Origin: Gloeomargaritales cyanobacterium VI4D9
Lineage (GTDB): Bacteria; Cyanobacteriota; Cyanobacteriia; Gloeomargaritales; Gloeomargaritaceae
DNA length: 64,000 nucleotides
Direction of reading: 5' to 3'
NCBI GenBank assembly: GCA_927797885.1
Contig: OV696605.1
Location: 2,889,157 to 2,953,156 of the forward strand
Shown: positions 46,430 to 54,592 of the stretch, in pieces
How the letters are laid out: each line of letters begins with the position of its first letter
Position numbering within the stretch: the first letter of the stretch is position 1
Made by a program: the position numbers and the translations under genes
Notes under the pieces: generated by a model
The model's input: the letters and a program-made list of their open reading frames with translations, nothing else
Told to the model about the DNA's origin: nothing
Databases searched by the model: none

Positions 46430-46549
46430 GATGAGAGTGCCCACTAAGTTGCCGACAATTGCCAACAAAGTCACAAGATTTATAACTGAGCCAAGTTATT
46501 GGATTCGTTATGTCAGTACAAAAACTAGTGAGTAAGTAGAGGCACCCTG
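46430..46549. repeat. Degenerate MITE-2-like repeat
   Basis: GACAATTGCCAACAAAG and GTCAGTACAAAAACTAGTG, then AGTAGAGGCACCC, match the interior and the right end of MITE-2 imperfectly. The rest of the gap 46351-46552 holds nothing recognisable. Confidence 0.55.
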
Positions 46550-46552
46550 TGT

Positions 46553-46996
46553 TTATTGCCTCTGCCATTGATCACCAGCTAAGGTAAACCTCTGGTCATA
46601 AACTTCATCATCCCTCGATGAAACCTGCCTGATGATTACAAAGTTGTCTTTAATCGTCCATTTTTCATCCCATCTATTATCTTTGTCAAGGTCAATCTTA
46701 AGACGATTCCAACGATTAAATCCTTGATCCCGATAGAGATTAACCTTATAGGTACGACCTGGTAATGCATCTTTAACCTTATCCCTGTCGGCCTTGCGCC
46801 TACGGATTAAATCCAAAACTTCCCTATCAACTGTTCGGAGATTACTGCTATCAGCATAGGCGGGAGAATTGAAACTAAAAATATGGGATTGGTTACTTTC
46901 ATAACATAAAACAATTAAGCCAGTCATAGAAAATACAGTAAAACTCCCAATAATACCTACAACACCGTTAACAATCCTTGCTCTAGTTCGTTCCAT
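46553..46996 (-). CDS. Small membrane-anchored protein with a calcium-loop-like motif (last gene of the six-gene operon)
   Basis: 147 residues. One N-terminal membrane helix (VVGIIGSFTVFSMTGLIVLC) should leave about 105 residues outside the cytoplasm. That part is basic and acidic in turn and contains IDLDKDNRWDEKWTI, which has the DxDxD-x3-D spacing of an EF-hand or dockerin-type loop, but Trp stands where the last ligand Glu would be. I do not recognise the family. It follows the radical SAM gene by 3 bases and could be the substrate or target of the operon. Confidence 0.75.
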   Translation of the reverse strand: MERTRARIVNGVVGIIGSFTVFSMTGLIVLCYESNQSHIFSFNSPAYADSSNLRTVDREVLDLIRRRKADRDKVKDALPGRTYKVNLYRDQGFNRWNRLKIDLDKDNRWDEKWTIKDNFVIIRQVSSRDDEVYDQRFTLAGDQWQRQ

Positions 46997-46999
46997 GAC

Positions 47000-47860
47000 C
47001 TACTCCTTGACAAACATCATCCTACGTTCAATCGGAACAGTACAGTTGCAATAATTATACAAACAAGGGCGAGGCGTGTCAAATAATTGTAAAGAGCCTT
47101 TAAGAATGTTGCCTAAATACTCTTTTCGGTAGCGTCTCGCAGGGTAACACCGCCAGGCATCACCCCGATCATCTAGGGTAAAATACCTGCTACCAGCCCA
47201 ACATAATCTTCCCTTAAAATTAAATGCTATTTCCTGTAATTGATTATGACCGCCCAATCGTTTCAATAATAATTCTTCCTCAGGGGAATATTTGATTACT
47301 TCACGATCCTGCTTTTCTGGTTGAATCTTAAAAGTAATTTTATGTGACATAAACCAGTTATGCAGAGATACTAAATGAGGCAAGTTATCTCTAGTAGCGA
47401 CACAGGTTACATTGACACTAGAACGGATTGGAATATGAGACTGTAACCAATTAATTTTATTGGTAAACTCCAGTAGGGCTAATTCAGTATTAACATACTC
47501 CCTATGCAAACTAATGGAAAACACCTTGAGATGATCACCAGTAGCTTCTAAAAAACTGCTCAGCCTAGAAATATTGGCAGAAAAGTTAGAAACAATACTT
47601 ACATAGTGCCCTAAACTAACAATTCCCGCTACCAACTCATCTAATTTTGGATGAAGGAATGGTTCTCCCCCGGATAACTTGATCTCCCATATACCTGGTA
47701 ATTGAGCAAAAGCCCTTAAGAAAGCCTCTATTTCTCCCCCCCGTCTCGTTCGATCTTTCAGATGACGTTGTGTACAGTAGGAACAACGATAGTTACACGC
47801 TGTGTTGATATTCCAGGTAATTACCCCTCCTAAAGGCTCAGTAAAATCCTTACTGTTCAT
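47000..47860 (-). CDS. Radical SAM protein with C-terminal Cys cluster, paralogue A
   Basis: 286 residues. CNYRCSYC at about 22-29 binds the SAM 4Fe-4S cluster; IKLSGGEPFLHP is the GGEP SAM-binding motif. The C-terminal region (LCWAGSRYFTLDD, WRCYPARRY, CLYNYCNCTVP) has the Cys of a SPASM-like auxiliary cluster domain. Such enzymes modify peptides or other large substrates. Its nearest relative is the next upstream gene (47857), with which it shares the whole layout. Start and stop overlap in ATGA. Confidence 0.88.
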   Translation of the reverse strand: MNSKDFTEPLGGVITWNINTACNYRCSYCTQRHLKDRTRRGGEIEAFLRAFAQLPGIWEIKLSGGEPFLHPKLDELVAGIVSLGHYVSIVSNFSANISRLSSFLEATGDHLKVFSISLHREYVNTELALLEFTNKINWLQSHIPIRSSVNVTCVATRDNLPHLVSLHNWFMSHKITFKIQPEKQDREVIKYSPEEELLLKRLGGHNQLQEIAFNFKGRLCWAGSRYFTLDDRGDAWRCYPARRYRKEYLGNILKGSLQLFDTPRPCLYNYCNCTVPIERRMMFVKE

Positions 47861-48693
47861 AATTCAATCATCCCTCGATTAGCAGGTACAGTGCAAGGAC
47901 AAATGGTATAGGGACAGGGTCTGGAGTGATTCCACAATTTGACATCTCCTTGGAAAACATTACCCAAATAACCTTCCTTATAACGCTTAGCAGTGCGACA
48001 AGACCAAGCATTACCAAACTGATCTAGAATAAAATAATCAACACCTGCCCAACATGGGTAGCCATAGTAACTAGGGGATAGATTTGCCTGTTTAGAATTT
48101 GGTTTATCGCCAATTAGCAGTGGCAAAATCTCTCGGTCGGATTCGCTATAATTAAATTTTCCTGTTTTAGTTTTTAACCACTGAGGGAAATAAGTAAAAC
48201 CTTCCGACTCAACTTCATGTTTTACTTCTAATAATTCTGTCAAAGTTGTGGGCACCAATACACTATTGACTACAATCGTTACTTCCTGGGGTAATAAGGA
48301 ACGGAGGTATTTTAGTTTAGTTAGAAAAGATTTGAGGTCAACAAATTCACGGTGTAAACTAGTGGAAATGATATTAACTTTGTGTCCTATTAGTTTGCAA
48401 AATTCTGATAAAGTATAACGAGAAGCAGATAAATTAGTCAGTATAGAAACACGATGATTTAGCTGAGCAAGACCAGGTATAATTTGATTCATAAAACCGG
48501 GAAAAGCAAACGGTTCTCCCCCAGACATTTTAATTTCCCATTCCCCCTCTAATTGACTAAAGAATTCTAAAAATTTGTCTATTTCTTCAGATGTAGGATA
48601 ACCCTGACGATATTTAGGGGATTGAATGCAATAAGAACAATTGTAATTGCATATTCCATTGGTTTGCCACTCGATGGTGCGCTGACGTTTCAT
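47857..48693 (-). CDS. Radical SAM protein with C-terminal Cys cluster, paralogue B
   Basis: 278 residues from the ATG at 48693, which overlaps the previous stop in ATGA and follows GGAGG; an upstream in-frame ATG at 48759 is less likely. CNYNCSYC, EIKMSGGEPFAFP and the C-terminal YPCWAGVDYFILDQ, WSCRTAKRY and CPYTICPCTVP parallel paralogue A closely. The pair may form a heterodimer or act one after the other on one substrate. Confidence 0.88.
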   Translation of the reverse strand: MKRQRTIEWQTNGICNYNCSYCIQSPKYRQGYPTSEEIDKFLEFFSQLEGEWEIKMSGGEPFAFPGFMNQIIPGLAQLNHRVSILTNLSASRYTLSEFCKLIGHKVNIISTSLHREFVDLKSFLTKLKYLRSLLPQEVTIVVNSVLVPTTLTELLEVKHEVESEGFTYFPQWLKTKTGKFNYSESDREILPLLIGDKPNSKQANLSPSYYGYPCWAGVDYFILDQFGNAWSCRTAKRYKEGYLGNVFQGDVKLWNHSRPCPYTICPCTVPANRGMIEL

Positions 48694-49724
48694 ACTGACT
48701 CTGCCTCCACCCGTTGTTTCCATTTGAAATTCTGATTTAGTTTGCCACATTGATAACAACTATTAAAATAGTTCCCCGACCTTAGTCGTTCTCTCAATTC
48801 TTGCCACTTTTTACCATACCAATGTTGAGAGAATGGAGCCTCTGTCAGAGAACCTACCACAACTTCTTTTGAACAGCAATATAAAATCGTTCCATCTACT
48901 GTGATACGACTATAAACCCAACCCATATAACAACCAATTGATTCAATAGGGGCAGTTGCCAGAGACCCAATGGCAACCTGCTGTTCAAATACATCCAAAT
49001 TTGTTTTTACTTCTAATTTTTTAGCCATATTTTTAGCAAGAGGAATTAATAGGGCAAATAATTCTTCTCTTTGCTCGTTGCTGATCGTCCAAATCTCAGT
49101 TCCTTCTCCTAAACTAGCGAGCTTAAAGGTAATTTGGGACGCTTGATAGTTGTGGGCAAATTTGACCATTTCAACTAACTCTTGATAATTCTCATTAATG
49201 ATTACCTGGACTTGCTTGAATCGCTTTCCTGCTGATGCAAATTCTCCCAAAATTTCGCACAATCGTTCAAAATCCTTGGGTGTTAAGTTGGGATGAAATG
49301 CCGTGTAAGATTTGGGAGTAACACCATTTACTGAAATCAATAACATATCTACATCAGATGCTAGAACACGTCCTGGATCACACTTTAAGCCATTCGTCAA
49401 AACCGTGGTGTGCCAACCGTACTCCTTACATTGAGCAATCATTTGGTAAATATAAGGATTGAGAAACGGCTCTCCCATTCCTGATAAAATTACAGCTTTT
49501 ACAGAGTTCATCCTCGCTATATCCTGCGTGAGAGCATCAAACATTTCCCAAGACATTTGTTGCTTTTTCCAGCCCTGAGAACGGGGTGTTTTTAGTGAAG
49601 GTGAGTGATCCCAACAAGTGACACAGTTCGTATTACAGGCATTGGTAATATCAATATGCACTGTTTGTGGACCAGTGTAAACATTCCCACTTTTCATACC
49701 CAAAATATAAAGATGATCTTTCAT
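48690..49724 (-). CDS. Radical SAM/SPASM-type protein
   Basis: 344 residues. CNTNCVTC near residue 30 binds the SAM cluster; ILSGMGEPFLNP is a variant of the GGEP motif. The C-terminal half has IGCYMGWVYSRITVDG, YCCSKEVVVG and NSCYQCGKLNQNF, a SPASM-like set. It differs from paralogues A and B. It overlaps the glycosyltransferase gene by ATGA. Confidence 0.88.
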   Translation of the reverse strand: MKDHLYILGMKSGNVYTGPQTVHIDITNACNTNCVTCWDHSPSLKTPRSQGWKKQQMSWEMFDALTQDIARMNSVKAVILSGMGEPFLNPYIYQMIAQCKEYGWHTTVLTNGLKCDPGRVLASDVDMLLISVNGVTPKSYTAFHPNLTPKDFERLCEILGEFASAGKRFKQVQVIINENYQELVEMVKFAHNYQASQITFKLASLGEGTEIWTISNEQREELFALLIPLAKNMAKKLEVKTNLDVFEQQVAIGSLATAPIESIGCYMGWVYSRITVDGTILYCCSKEVVVGSLTEAPFSQHWYGKKWQELRERLRSGNYFNSCYQCGKLNQNFKWKQRVEAESV

Positions 49725-51313
49725 GCAGTTTTAATCTCCTTTATACTTAGTTGCAGTGACATTGATAAATTGGCATCAGTTTGATTCCAGTAACGATGGA
49801 ATACACTCAAGCCTCGCCATAGACTCTCATGTTTATCTAAAAGAGTTTCTAAAAATTGGCTTACAGATGTGACGAAAGTCCTATCAATTGAGAGTGGCAA
49901 AAGTCTTAAAAAAGATCGCACGCCGTTATCATCGTTAAAAGATAATAATAGAGGTAGCCATTCTCTAAAAGCTTCGCATACAATCTGATAGTCATGTGCT
50001 TCTAGTTTCCATCGTTTTGACCATAACAGCCACCAGTCCCACCCTGTGTTTATCTGTCCTTGAGGCATACGTTCTATAAGTTTGTAAAATACTGTTGCTT
50101 TCATTTCACTGTCTTCTAGCATTGATAGTCCTTGATGAACAAGTTCCCAGTCCAATCCTGTTTTCTCTACTGCTTGGCAGAAATCAATGGTCAATAATTC
50201 ATCAACTTCTTCTAAAAATAGTTTGGGGGCGAGCAAATGCGTAACTATTTTGGCAGTATCTTTAGCATAGTTTCTAGGTACAAAATTTTTAGCCCTTTGA
50301 GAAAGTTCTTCTCTTTTTTGATCATCTTTCATCTGTAAGACTAAATCATCAATATCGTCCAGAGCTAATGCGGCACCTACCCTCACGGCAGTATCAAGGC
50401 GTTTTTGTTGGTCATCTGCTGTCTTAGATTGGCTGTAGAAAGCGGTAGGGACTCCGACGTGAAGAAGCTCATAATAACTGTTAAAGCCAGCGGCAGAAAT
50501 TGCCCAGTCTATTCCAGGGAATAAATTAACTGCTAAGGGATCATTTAACCAGGTAATGTTTCCTCCTCTGATAGGCGTACCACGGTATAAAATTCCTGCA
50601 CCAATCACTAGATGTAAATGCTGATAATTCTCTAGTTGCTTGGCGAGACGATTTAACAGATACTCAGCTTGGGAATCTCCTCCGCCGCCCGCACTTAGCC
50701 ATACGGCTTGTTTCCCCTCGGGTATGCCTAAAATCTTCCGGGCTTCACTTCGTAATAGTAACTCTTCTCTTTCTCTGAGAAAGATAGGACCAACGATATC
50801 GAGTCTGTCTTTTATCTCATCAGTAAATTCTACAGGGGGTAATTCAGATTCTTTGGGTATAATGATCCGATTGTAATAGGGCAAAAAATTATATATCTCT
50901 GCTTCTTCGGCAAATTCCGGCTTTACAGACCGGAGAATAAGTACTTTTTTCGCAACACTATCAAGAATTTGATATAGCTCTCCAAAGGTGCCACAGGGAA
51001 AGGTGTCAACAATCAGAAGATCAGGATTGATTAAACCAATTGAGTGCCATATCCACTGCCTAGCGAGACGCAAATAATCTTCTTTCACAAGTTTACCTAG
51101 CTGTGCTACAGTCTTACTCGGTATCTTAAAAGTAGCAATCCCCTCCTGAGTAGCCAGTTGAATTCCTTCAGAAGATGTGAGTAAGTAGATTTGTGGTTTT
51201 ATGCCCAACAAATACAGGTATCTTTTTAGCCAGCGTAAAATACTACAAAGACGAGTAAGATGTCCTAGTCCAGACCCATTAACTCCATAAGCAACTATTT
51301 TACAGGTATTCAT
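49721..51313 (-). CDS. GT-B glycosyltransferase with a helical C-terminal extension
   Basis: 530 residues. The N-terminal GVNGSGLGHLTRLCSILRWL matches the GHxxR nucleotide-sugar transferase loop seen in MurG-like/COG4671 proteins. The donor half shows WLSAGGGGDSQAEYLLNRLA and AISAAGFNSYYELLHVGVPTAF. About 150 residues after the GT-B core (from FLEEVDELLTID) are helical with no known domain. Donor and acceptor are unknown. Its ATG overlaps the stop of the coiled-coil gene by one base (TGATG). Confidence 0.82.
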   Translation of the reverse strand: MNTCKIVAYGVNGSGLGHLTRLCSILRWLKRYLYLLGIKPQIYLLTSSEGIQLATQEGIATFKIPSKTVAQLGKLVKEDYLRLARQWIWHSIGLINPDLLIVDTFPCGTFGELYQILDSVAKKVLILRSVKPEFAEEAEIYNFLPYYNRIIIPKESELPPVEFTDEIKDRLDIVGPIFLREREELLLRSEARKILGIPEGKQAVWLSAGGGGDSQAEYLLNRLAKQLENYQHLHLVIGAGILYRGTPIRGGNITWLNDPLAVNLFPGIDWAISAAGFNSYYELLHVGVPTAFYSQSKTADDQQKRLDTAVRVGAALALDDIDDLVLQMKDDQKREELSQRAKNFVPRNYAKDTAKIVTHLLAPKLFLEEVDELLTIDFCQAVEKTGLDWELVHQGLSMLEDSEMKATVFYKLIERMPQGQINTGWDWWLLWSKRWKLEAHDYQIVCEAFREWLPLLLSFNDDNGVRSFLRLLPLSIDRTFVTSVSQFLETLLDKHESLWRGLSVFHRYWNQTDANLSMSLQLSIKEIKTA

Positions 51314-52785
51314 CAGGAAATATCTCCTTCATAGATAGAACGTGAAGATTCTCTGCGTCTTATGATGCGCCTTGAGCGTCGCCTAGAACGTCGTCTAGGA
51401 ATACCATCAGTAATGGTACGTTCCTGAAAGAATTCTGGATCGGAGGTGTAATCATCAGGGATTCCACTTTCCTCAAAGGATTCTAAATCAGAGATGTCAT
51501 CTAAATCTAAATTAGGATCATCATGAGTCATAACTGTCCACCAAGGAACATTTTGATTGTAGTCATAGAGTTCATAGTCTCTGAAATTCACAATTGATTC
51601 TCTAGCTTGTGTGTAGCGCATGGAATTTTCCCTAATCCTCTGGGCAGGATTTTTTATCCACATATTTGCATCACTCGCAGGGATGTTCACATCCTGATTT
51701 TTTGTGCGAGAGTATTTGGTAATTTTTTTGCGTAATTTCTGTAATTTTGTTTCTAATTGAGAGATGCGGGGTTGGAATCCTTTTTGTGCTATTTCATCCA
51801 TATATTCTGCTTTTTTCTCTACTCCATGCAGACACTTAATCATATTGGAAATTTCTGGTTCTGCCTGCGCACGTCTGCATAATTCACTGCGGTCAATATA
51901 CTGTAGATGATCTTTCAATGCCTGACGACAGCGATGCAGATAAACTTCTTCTAAAGTATTGAGTTCTCTAATTACTCTCTCTCTTTGCCTGACATTATCT
52001 TCAATGGCTCGTATTTGCGTTTTAATTGGTTCAGCAACACTATTCATTTCATCTAAACGACTGCGCAAACTAGAATACTGATTTGCTACATCCATAAAGG
52101 ATTTTTGGTTAAACTTCCTGGCCGTCAAAATTGCCCAAAACCAATGTTGGTAATAGGTTATATTCCACCATTGCCCAGCGTAAGTATACCTACTCGTGCC
52201 ATAATTAGAACGATGGAGGGTCATAAAACGTTGGTCAGTCTCGTAGAGGTTAACTGCCCTTTGCAATGGAGAAATAATTTTGTTATGTTCTGCAAGTTGT
52301 GATTTTAATTGTCCACCTGGCTCTACTTCCCTGCGTCTTTGGTATAACTCACTATTCTCAAGCATTTGCAGTTCGTATTCTAAATTTCTTCTCGTTTGCT
52401 CCAAACTAGCGATGGGATTTTCAAAATCAAATCTACTGTAGCCTGTCAGCGGATTTATTCTGGCAATTACGTCTGGGTCGAGAGATGGCAGATACGAATT
52501 AACTAAGTTAGAAAGTGTTAGTTGAATGTCACTATTTAATTTTCTTTTTGTCTCTATGGTTGCATTATATTCTCGTTTTAGGGAATTTAATAGTTCGGCT
52601 ATTTCTGTTTCTACACTACGGGCTCTCCTGACAAACTCTGACCCTCTGACGTATCTACTAGAAAAGAAACCATTACCCCGATTAGTGCCTTCCAAATTCC
52701 TGCGGTCATCTCTAGCAGAAGAGCGTAAATATTCAACGAAAATACCTATTACAGCAATTAATAAAAAAATAATAATAAATCCCAT
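51313..52785 (-). CDS. Membrane-anchored coiled-coil protein with an Arg-rich tail (first gene of the six-gene operon)
   Basis: 490 residues, no family recognised. One N-terminal helix (FIIIFLLIAVIGIFVEYL) anchors it. The body is mainly coiled coil (about 50-150, 225-360), around a Trp-rich block (YAGQWWNITYYQHWFWAIL at about 200). Then come an acidic stretch (DDPNLDLDDISDLESFEE) and a very basic tail (IPRRRSRRRSRRIIRRRESS). Opposite charges at one end suggest autoinhibition or binding of a polyanion, which is inference. It is probably the scaffold of the operon. Confidence 0.78.
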   Translation of the reverse strand: MGFIIIFLLIAVIGIFVEYLRSSARDDRRNLEGTNRGNGFFSSRYVRGSEFVRRARSVETEIAELLNSLKREYNATIETKRKLNSDIQLTLSNLVNSYLPSLDPDVIARINPLTGYSRFDFENPIASLEQTRRNLEYELQMLENSELYQRRREVEPGGQLKSQLAEHNKIISPLQRAVNLYETDQRFMTLHRSNYGTSRYTYAGQWWNITYYQHWFWAILTARKFNQKSFMDVANQYSSLRSRLDEMNSVAEPIKTQIRAIEDNVRQRERVIRELNTLEEVYLHRCRQALKDHLQYIDRSELCRRAQAEPEISNMIKCLHGVEKKAEYMDEIAQKGFQPRISQLETKLQKLRKKITKYSRTKNQDVNIPASDANMWIKNPAQRIRENSMRYTQARESIVNFRDYELYDYNQNVPWWTVMTHDDPNLDLDDISDLESFEESGIPDDYTSDPEFFQERTITDGIPRRRSRRRSRRIIRRRESSRSIYEGDIS

Positions 52786-52927
52786 GACAGTTATCCTACC
52801 AATTTTTGGTATATTTCATAACTTTATAAGTATGATAGGCTTAAGACCTATAGTAATGTAATTTTTTTTACTTTCATTTTAGATTTAGTGTTTACATTAA
52901 CATATCCATAATCTTTAGAGAGTGTAA

Positions 52928-53049
52928 CATAGCAATCCTAAATGAGAATGGAATAGAGGTCGTAGGGGCACCGACCCTGTACTTGGTTCTGGGGAGTTTC
53001 TGTATGCCTACGGCACGCAAGCTAACGTTAATCAAATAGAGTTGCTATG
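52928..53049 (+). mobile_element. MITE-1 copy between divergent genes
   Basis: CATAGCAATCCTAAATGAGA to AATAGAGTTGCTATG. It lies in the shared upstream region of the six-gene operon and the NDH-2 gene. Further right, 53085-53136 holds short GC-rich GCTACGCC/GTGGCGAAGC segments like those of the 22-23 bp repeat. Confidence 0.8.
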
Positions 53050-53142
53050 GTACTGCCTATTTTCCCTTAACCACCCCTGGCTGGGGAGCCGCTACGCCCT
53101 GGGGAAGCAAATGTTAGCATAGCCCTAGTTGTGGCGAAGCGC

Positions 53143-54342
53143 ATGACCAACAGCCGGATCATAATTGTGGGTGGTGGTTTTGGGGGACTTTATACCGCCC
53201 TGAACCTCTGCCAGTTTCCCTGGACGGATGCCACCCGCCCGGAAATTGTCTTGATTAATGATGAACGGCATTTTCTGTTCTCACCCCTGCTGTACGAATT
53301 GATTACCGGGGAGATGCAAAGTTGGGAAATTGCGCCCCCCTACGAGGAGTTGCTCGCCGATACCCCGGTGCGGTTTCAGCAGGCGCAGGTGCGGTGGGTG
53401 AATTTAGCCCAGCGGTCGGTGGAGATGGGGGGCGAGTCCCTGACGGGGGATTACCTGGTGTTGGCGGTGGGCGGGGAAACCCAAAGACCCCCCATTCCGG
53501 GCTTGCCGGAGTATGCCTATGAATTTCGTACCTTGGCGGATGCGGAGCGGCTGAGGGAACGGTTGCGTGTCCTTTTGACTGGCACTGGCGTGGTGCGGGT
53601 GGCGATTGTGGGTGCGGGACCCAGTGGCATTGAGTTAGCCTGCAAGTTGGCGGATCAGTTGGGCAACCGGGGGCGGGTGCGTTTGGTGGACCGGGGGTCA
53701 GAAATTCTCAAAACCTTTTCCCCCTTCGCTCGGGAAACTGCCCAAACTGCCCTGGAACGGCGGGGGGTCTGGTTGAACCTGATGACGACCGTGACGGAAA
53801 TGACTGCCAATAGCATTACCTTGAATTACAAAGACCAATTGGACATCCTGCCGGTGGACTTGGTAATCTGGACGGCGGGCACCCGCACCCCCGCTTGGAT
53901 TCAGAATTTACCCGCCCAGCATGACGACCAGGGACGATTGGTGGTACGCCCGACTTTACAATTGGTTGACTCTCCCCAGGTGCTGGCTTTGGGGGACGTG
54001 GCGGCCTGTGTGGATGAACAGGGGCAGGCGATTCCCCGGACGGCGCAGGCGGCGTTTCAACAGGCGGACTATGCGGCCTGGAACCTCTGGGCCTTGACCA
54101 CCGGGCGACCCCTCCTGCCGTTTAAGTATTTCCATCTGGGGGAGATGCTCACCCTGGGCACGGAAGATGCGGCGCTGTCCGGGTTGGGAATGCAGTTGCA
54201 AGGCCCTTTGGCCTATGTGGCACGGCGGTTGGTGTACCTATGGCGACTGCCCACGCTCAAGCACCGCCTGCAGGTGGGCTGGCATTGGATGATGACCCCC
54301 TGGTTGGATTGGCTGACCAGCGTGACCACCAATCCTCGTTAA
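53143..54342 (+). CDS. Type II NAD(P)H dehydrogenase (NdbB-like)
   Basis: 399 residues. Single-subunit flavoprotein that oxidises NAD(P)H and reduces a quinone. FAD motif IIVGGGFGGLYTAL at the N-terminus, NAD motif VAIVGAGPSGIELACKLAD at about 150, and VLALGDVAAC for the second FAD contact. The C-terminal amphipathic region (LVYLWRLPTLKHRLQVGWHW) is the membrane-binding part. In Synechocystis NdbB reduces demethylphylloquinone; this one could have that role. The start is ATG 53143; the GTG at 53131 is in a repeat. Confidence 0.9.
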   Translation: MTNSRIIIVGGGFGGLYTALNLCQFPWTDATRPEIVLINDERHFLFSPLLYELITGEMQSWEIAPPYEELLADTPVRFQQAQVRWVNLAQRSVEMGGESLTGDYLVLAVGGETQRPPIPGLPEYAYEFRTLADAERLRERLRVLLTGTGVVRVAIVGAGPSGIELACKLADQLGNRGRVRLVDRGSEILKTFSPFARETAQTALERRGVWLNLMTTVTEMTANSITLNYKDQLDILPVDLVIWTAGTRTPAWIQNLPAQHDDQGRLVVRPTLQLVDSPQVLALGDVAACVDEQGQAIPRTAQAAFQQADYAAWNLWALTTGRPLLPFKYFHLGEMLTLGTEDAALSGLGMQLQGPLAYVARRLVYLWRLPTLKHRLQVGWHWMMTPWLDWLTSVTTNPR

Positions 54343-54361
54343 TTACAAATTAATTACACAA

Positions 54362-54470
54362 GGGCATCTCTATTGATTTGCATTACCAGCAGATTATCGC
54401 CCTGGAATACCCATACTATCGAGAACCAAAAACGGGGGCTACGCCCCTGCGACCTATTTTAGAAGTGCCC
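54362..54470. mobile_element. 109-bp miniature element (family 5), second copy
   Basis: GGGCATCTCTATTGATTTGC to ATTTTAGAAGTGCCC, flanked by the 4-bp duplication ACAA on both sides. Same element as 1519-1627, reversed. Confidence 0.88.
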
Positions 54471-54501
54471 ACAAGTTTGCGACATTCGCCTTTACCTGCA
54501 A
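54471..54501 (+). repeat. 31-bp direct repeat, left of IS630
   Basis: ACAAGTTTGCGACATTCGCC and 11 further bases are repeated exactly at 55579-55609, one on each side of the IS630. Confidence 0.8.
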
Positions 54502-54592
54502 CCCCTTTCCTATAAAGACACAGAGAGATTACAAATATACAGTCTTTTATGCTATTATGGGATACAAACCATAGAAATGAGAGGACAAAGAG

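Noticed and set aside
46553-52785. Reading the six-gene operon as calcyanin-type biomineralisation genes
   Set aside because: No glycine-zipper repeats or other calcyanin feature is visible; the only hint is one calcium-loop-like motif.
2450-53049. Short reading frames inside MITE-1 copies (GGGAPATPIPFPF-type peptides)
   Set aside because: They arise from the GC-rich hairpin, differ in frame and start between copies and have no ribosome sites.
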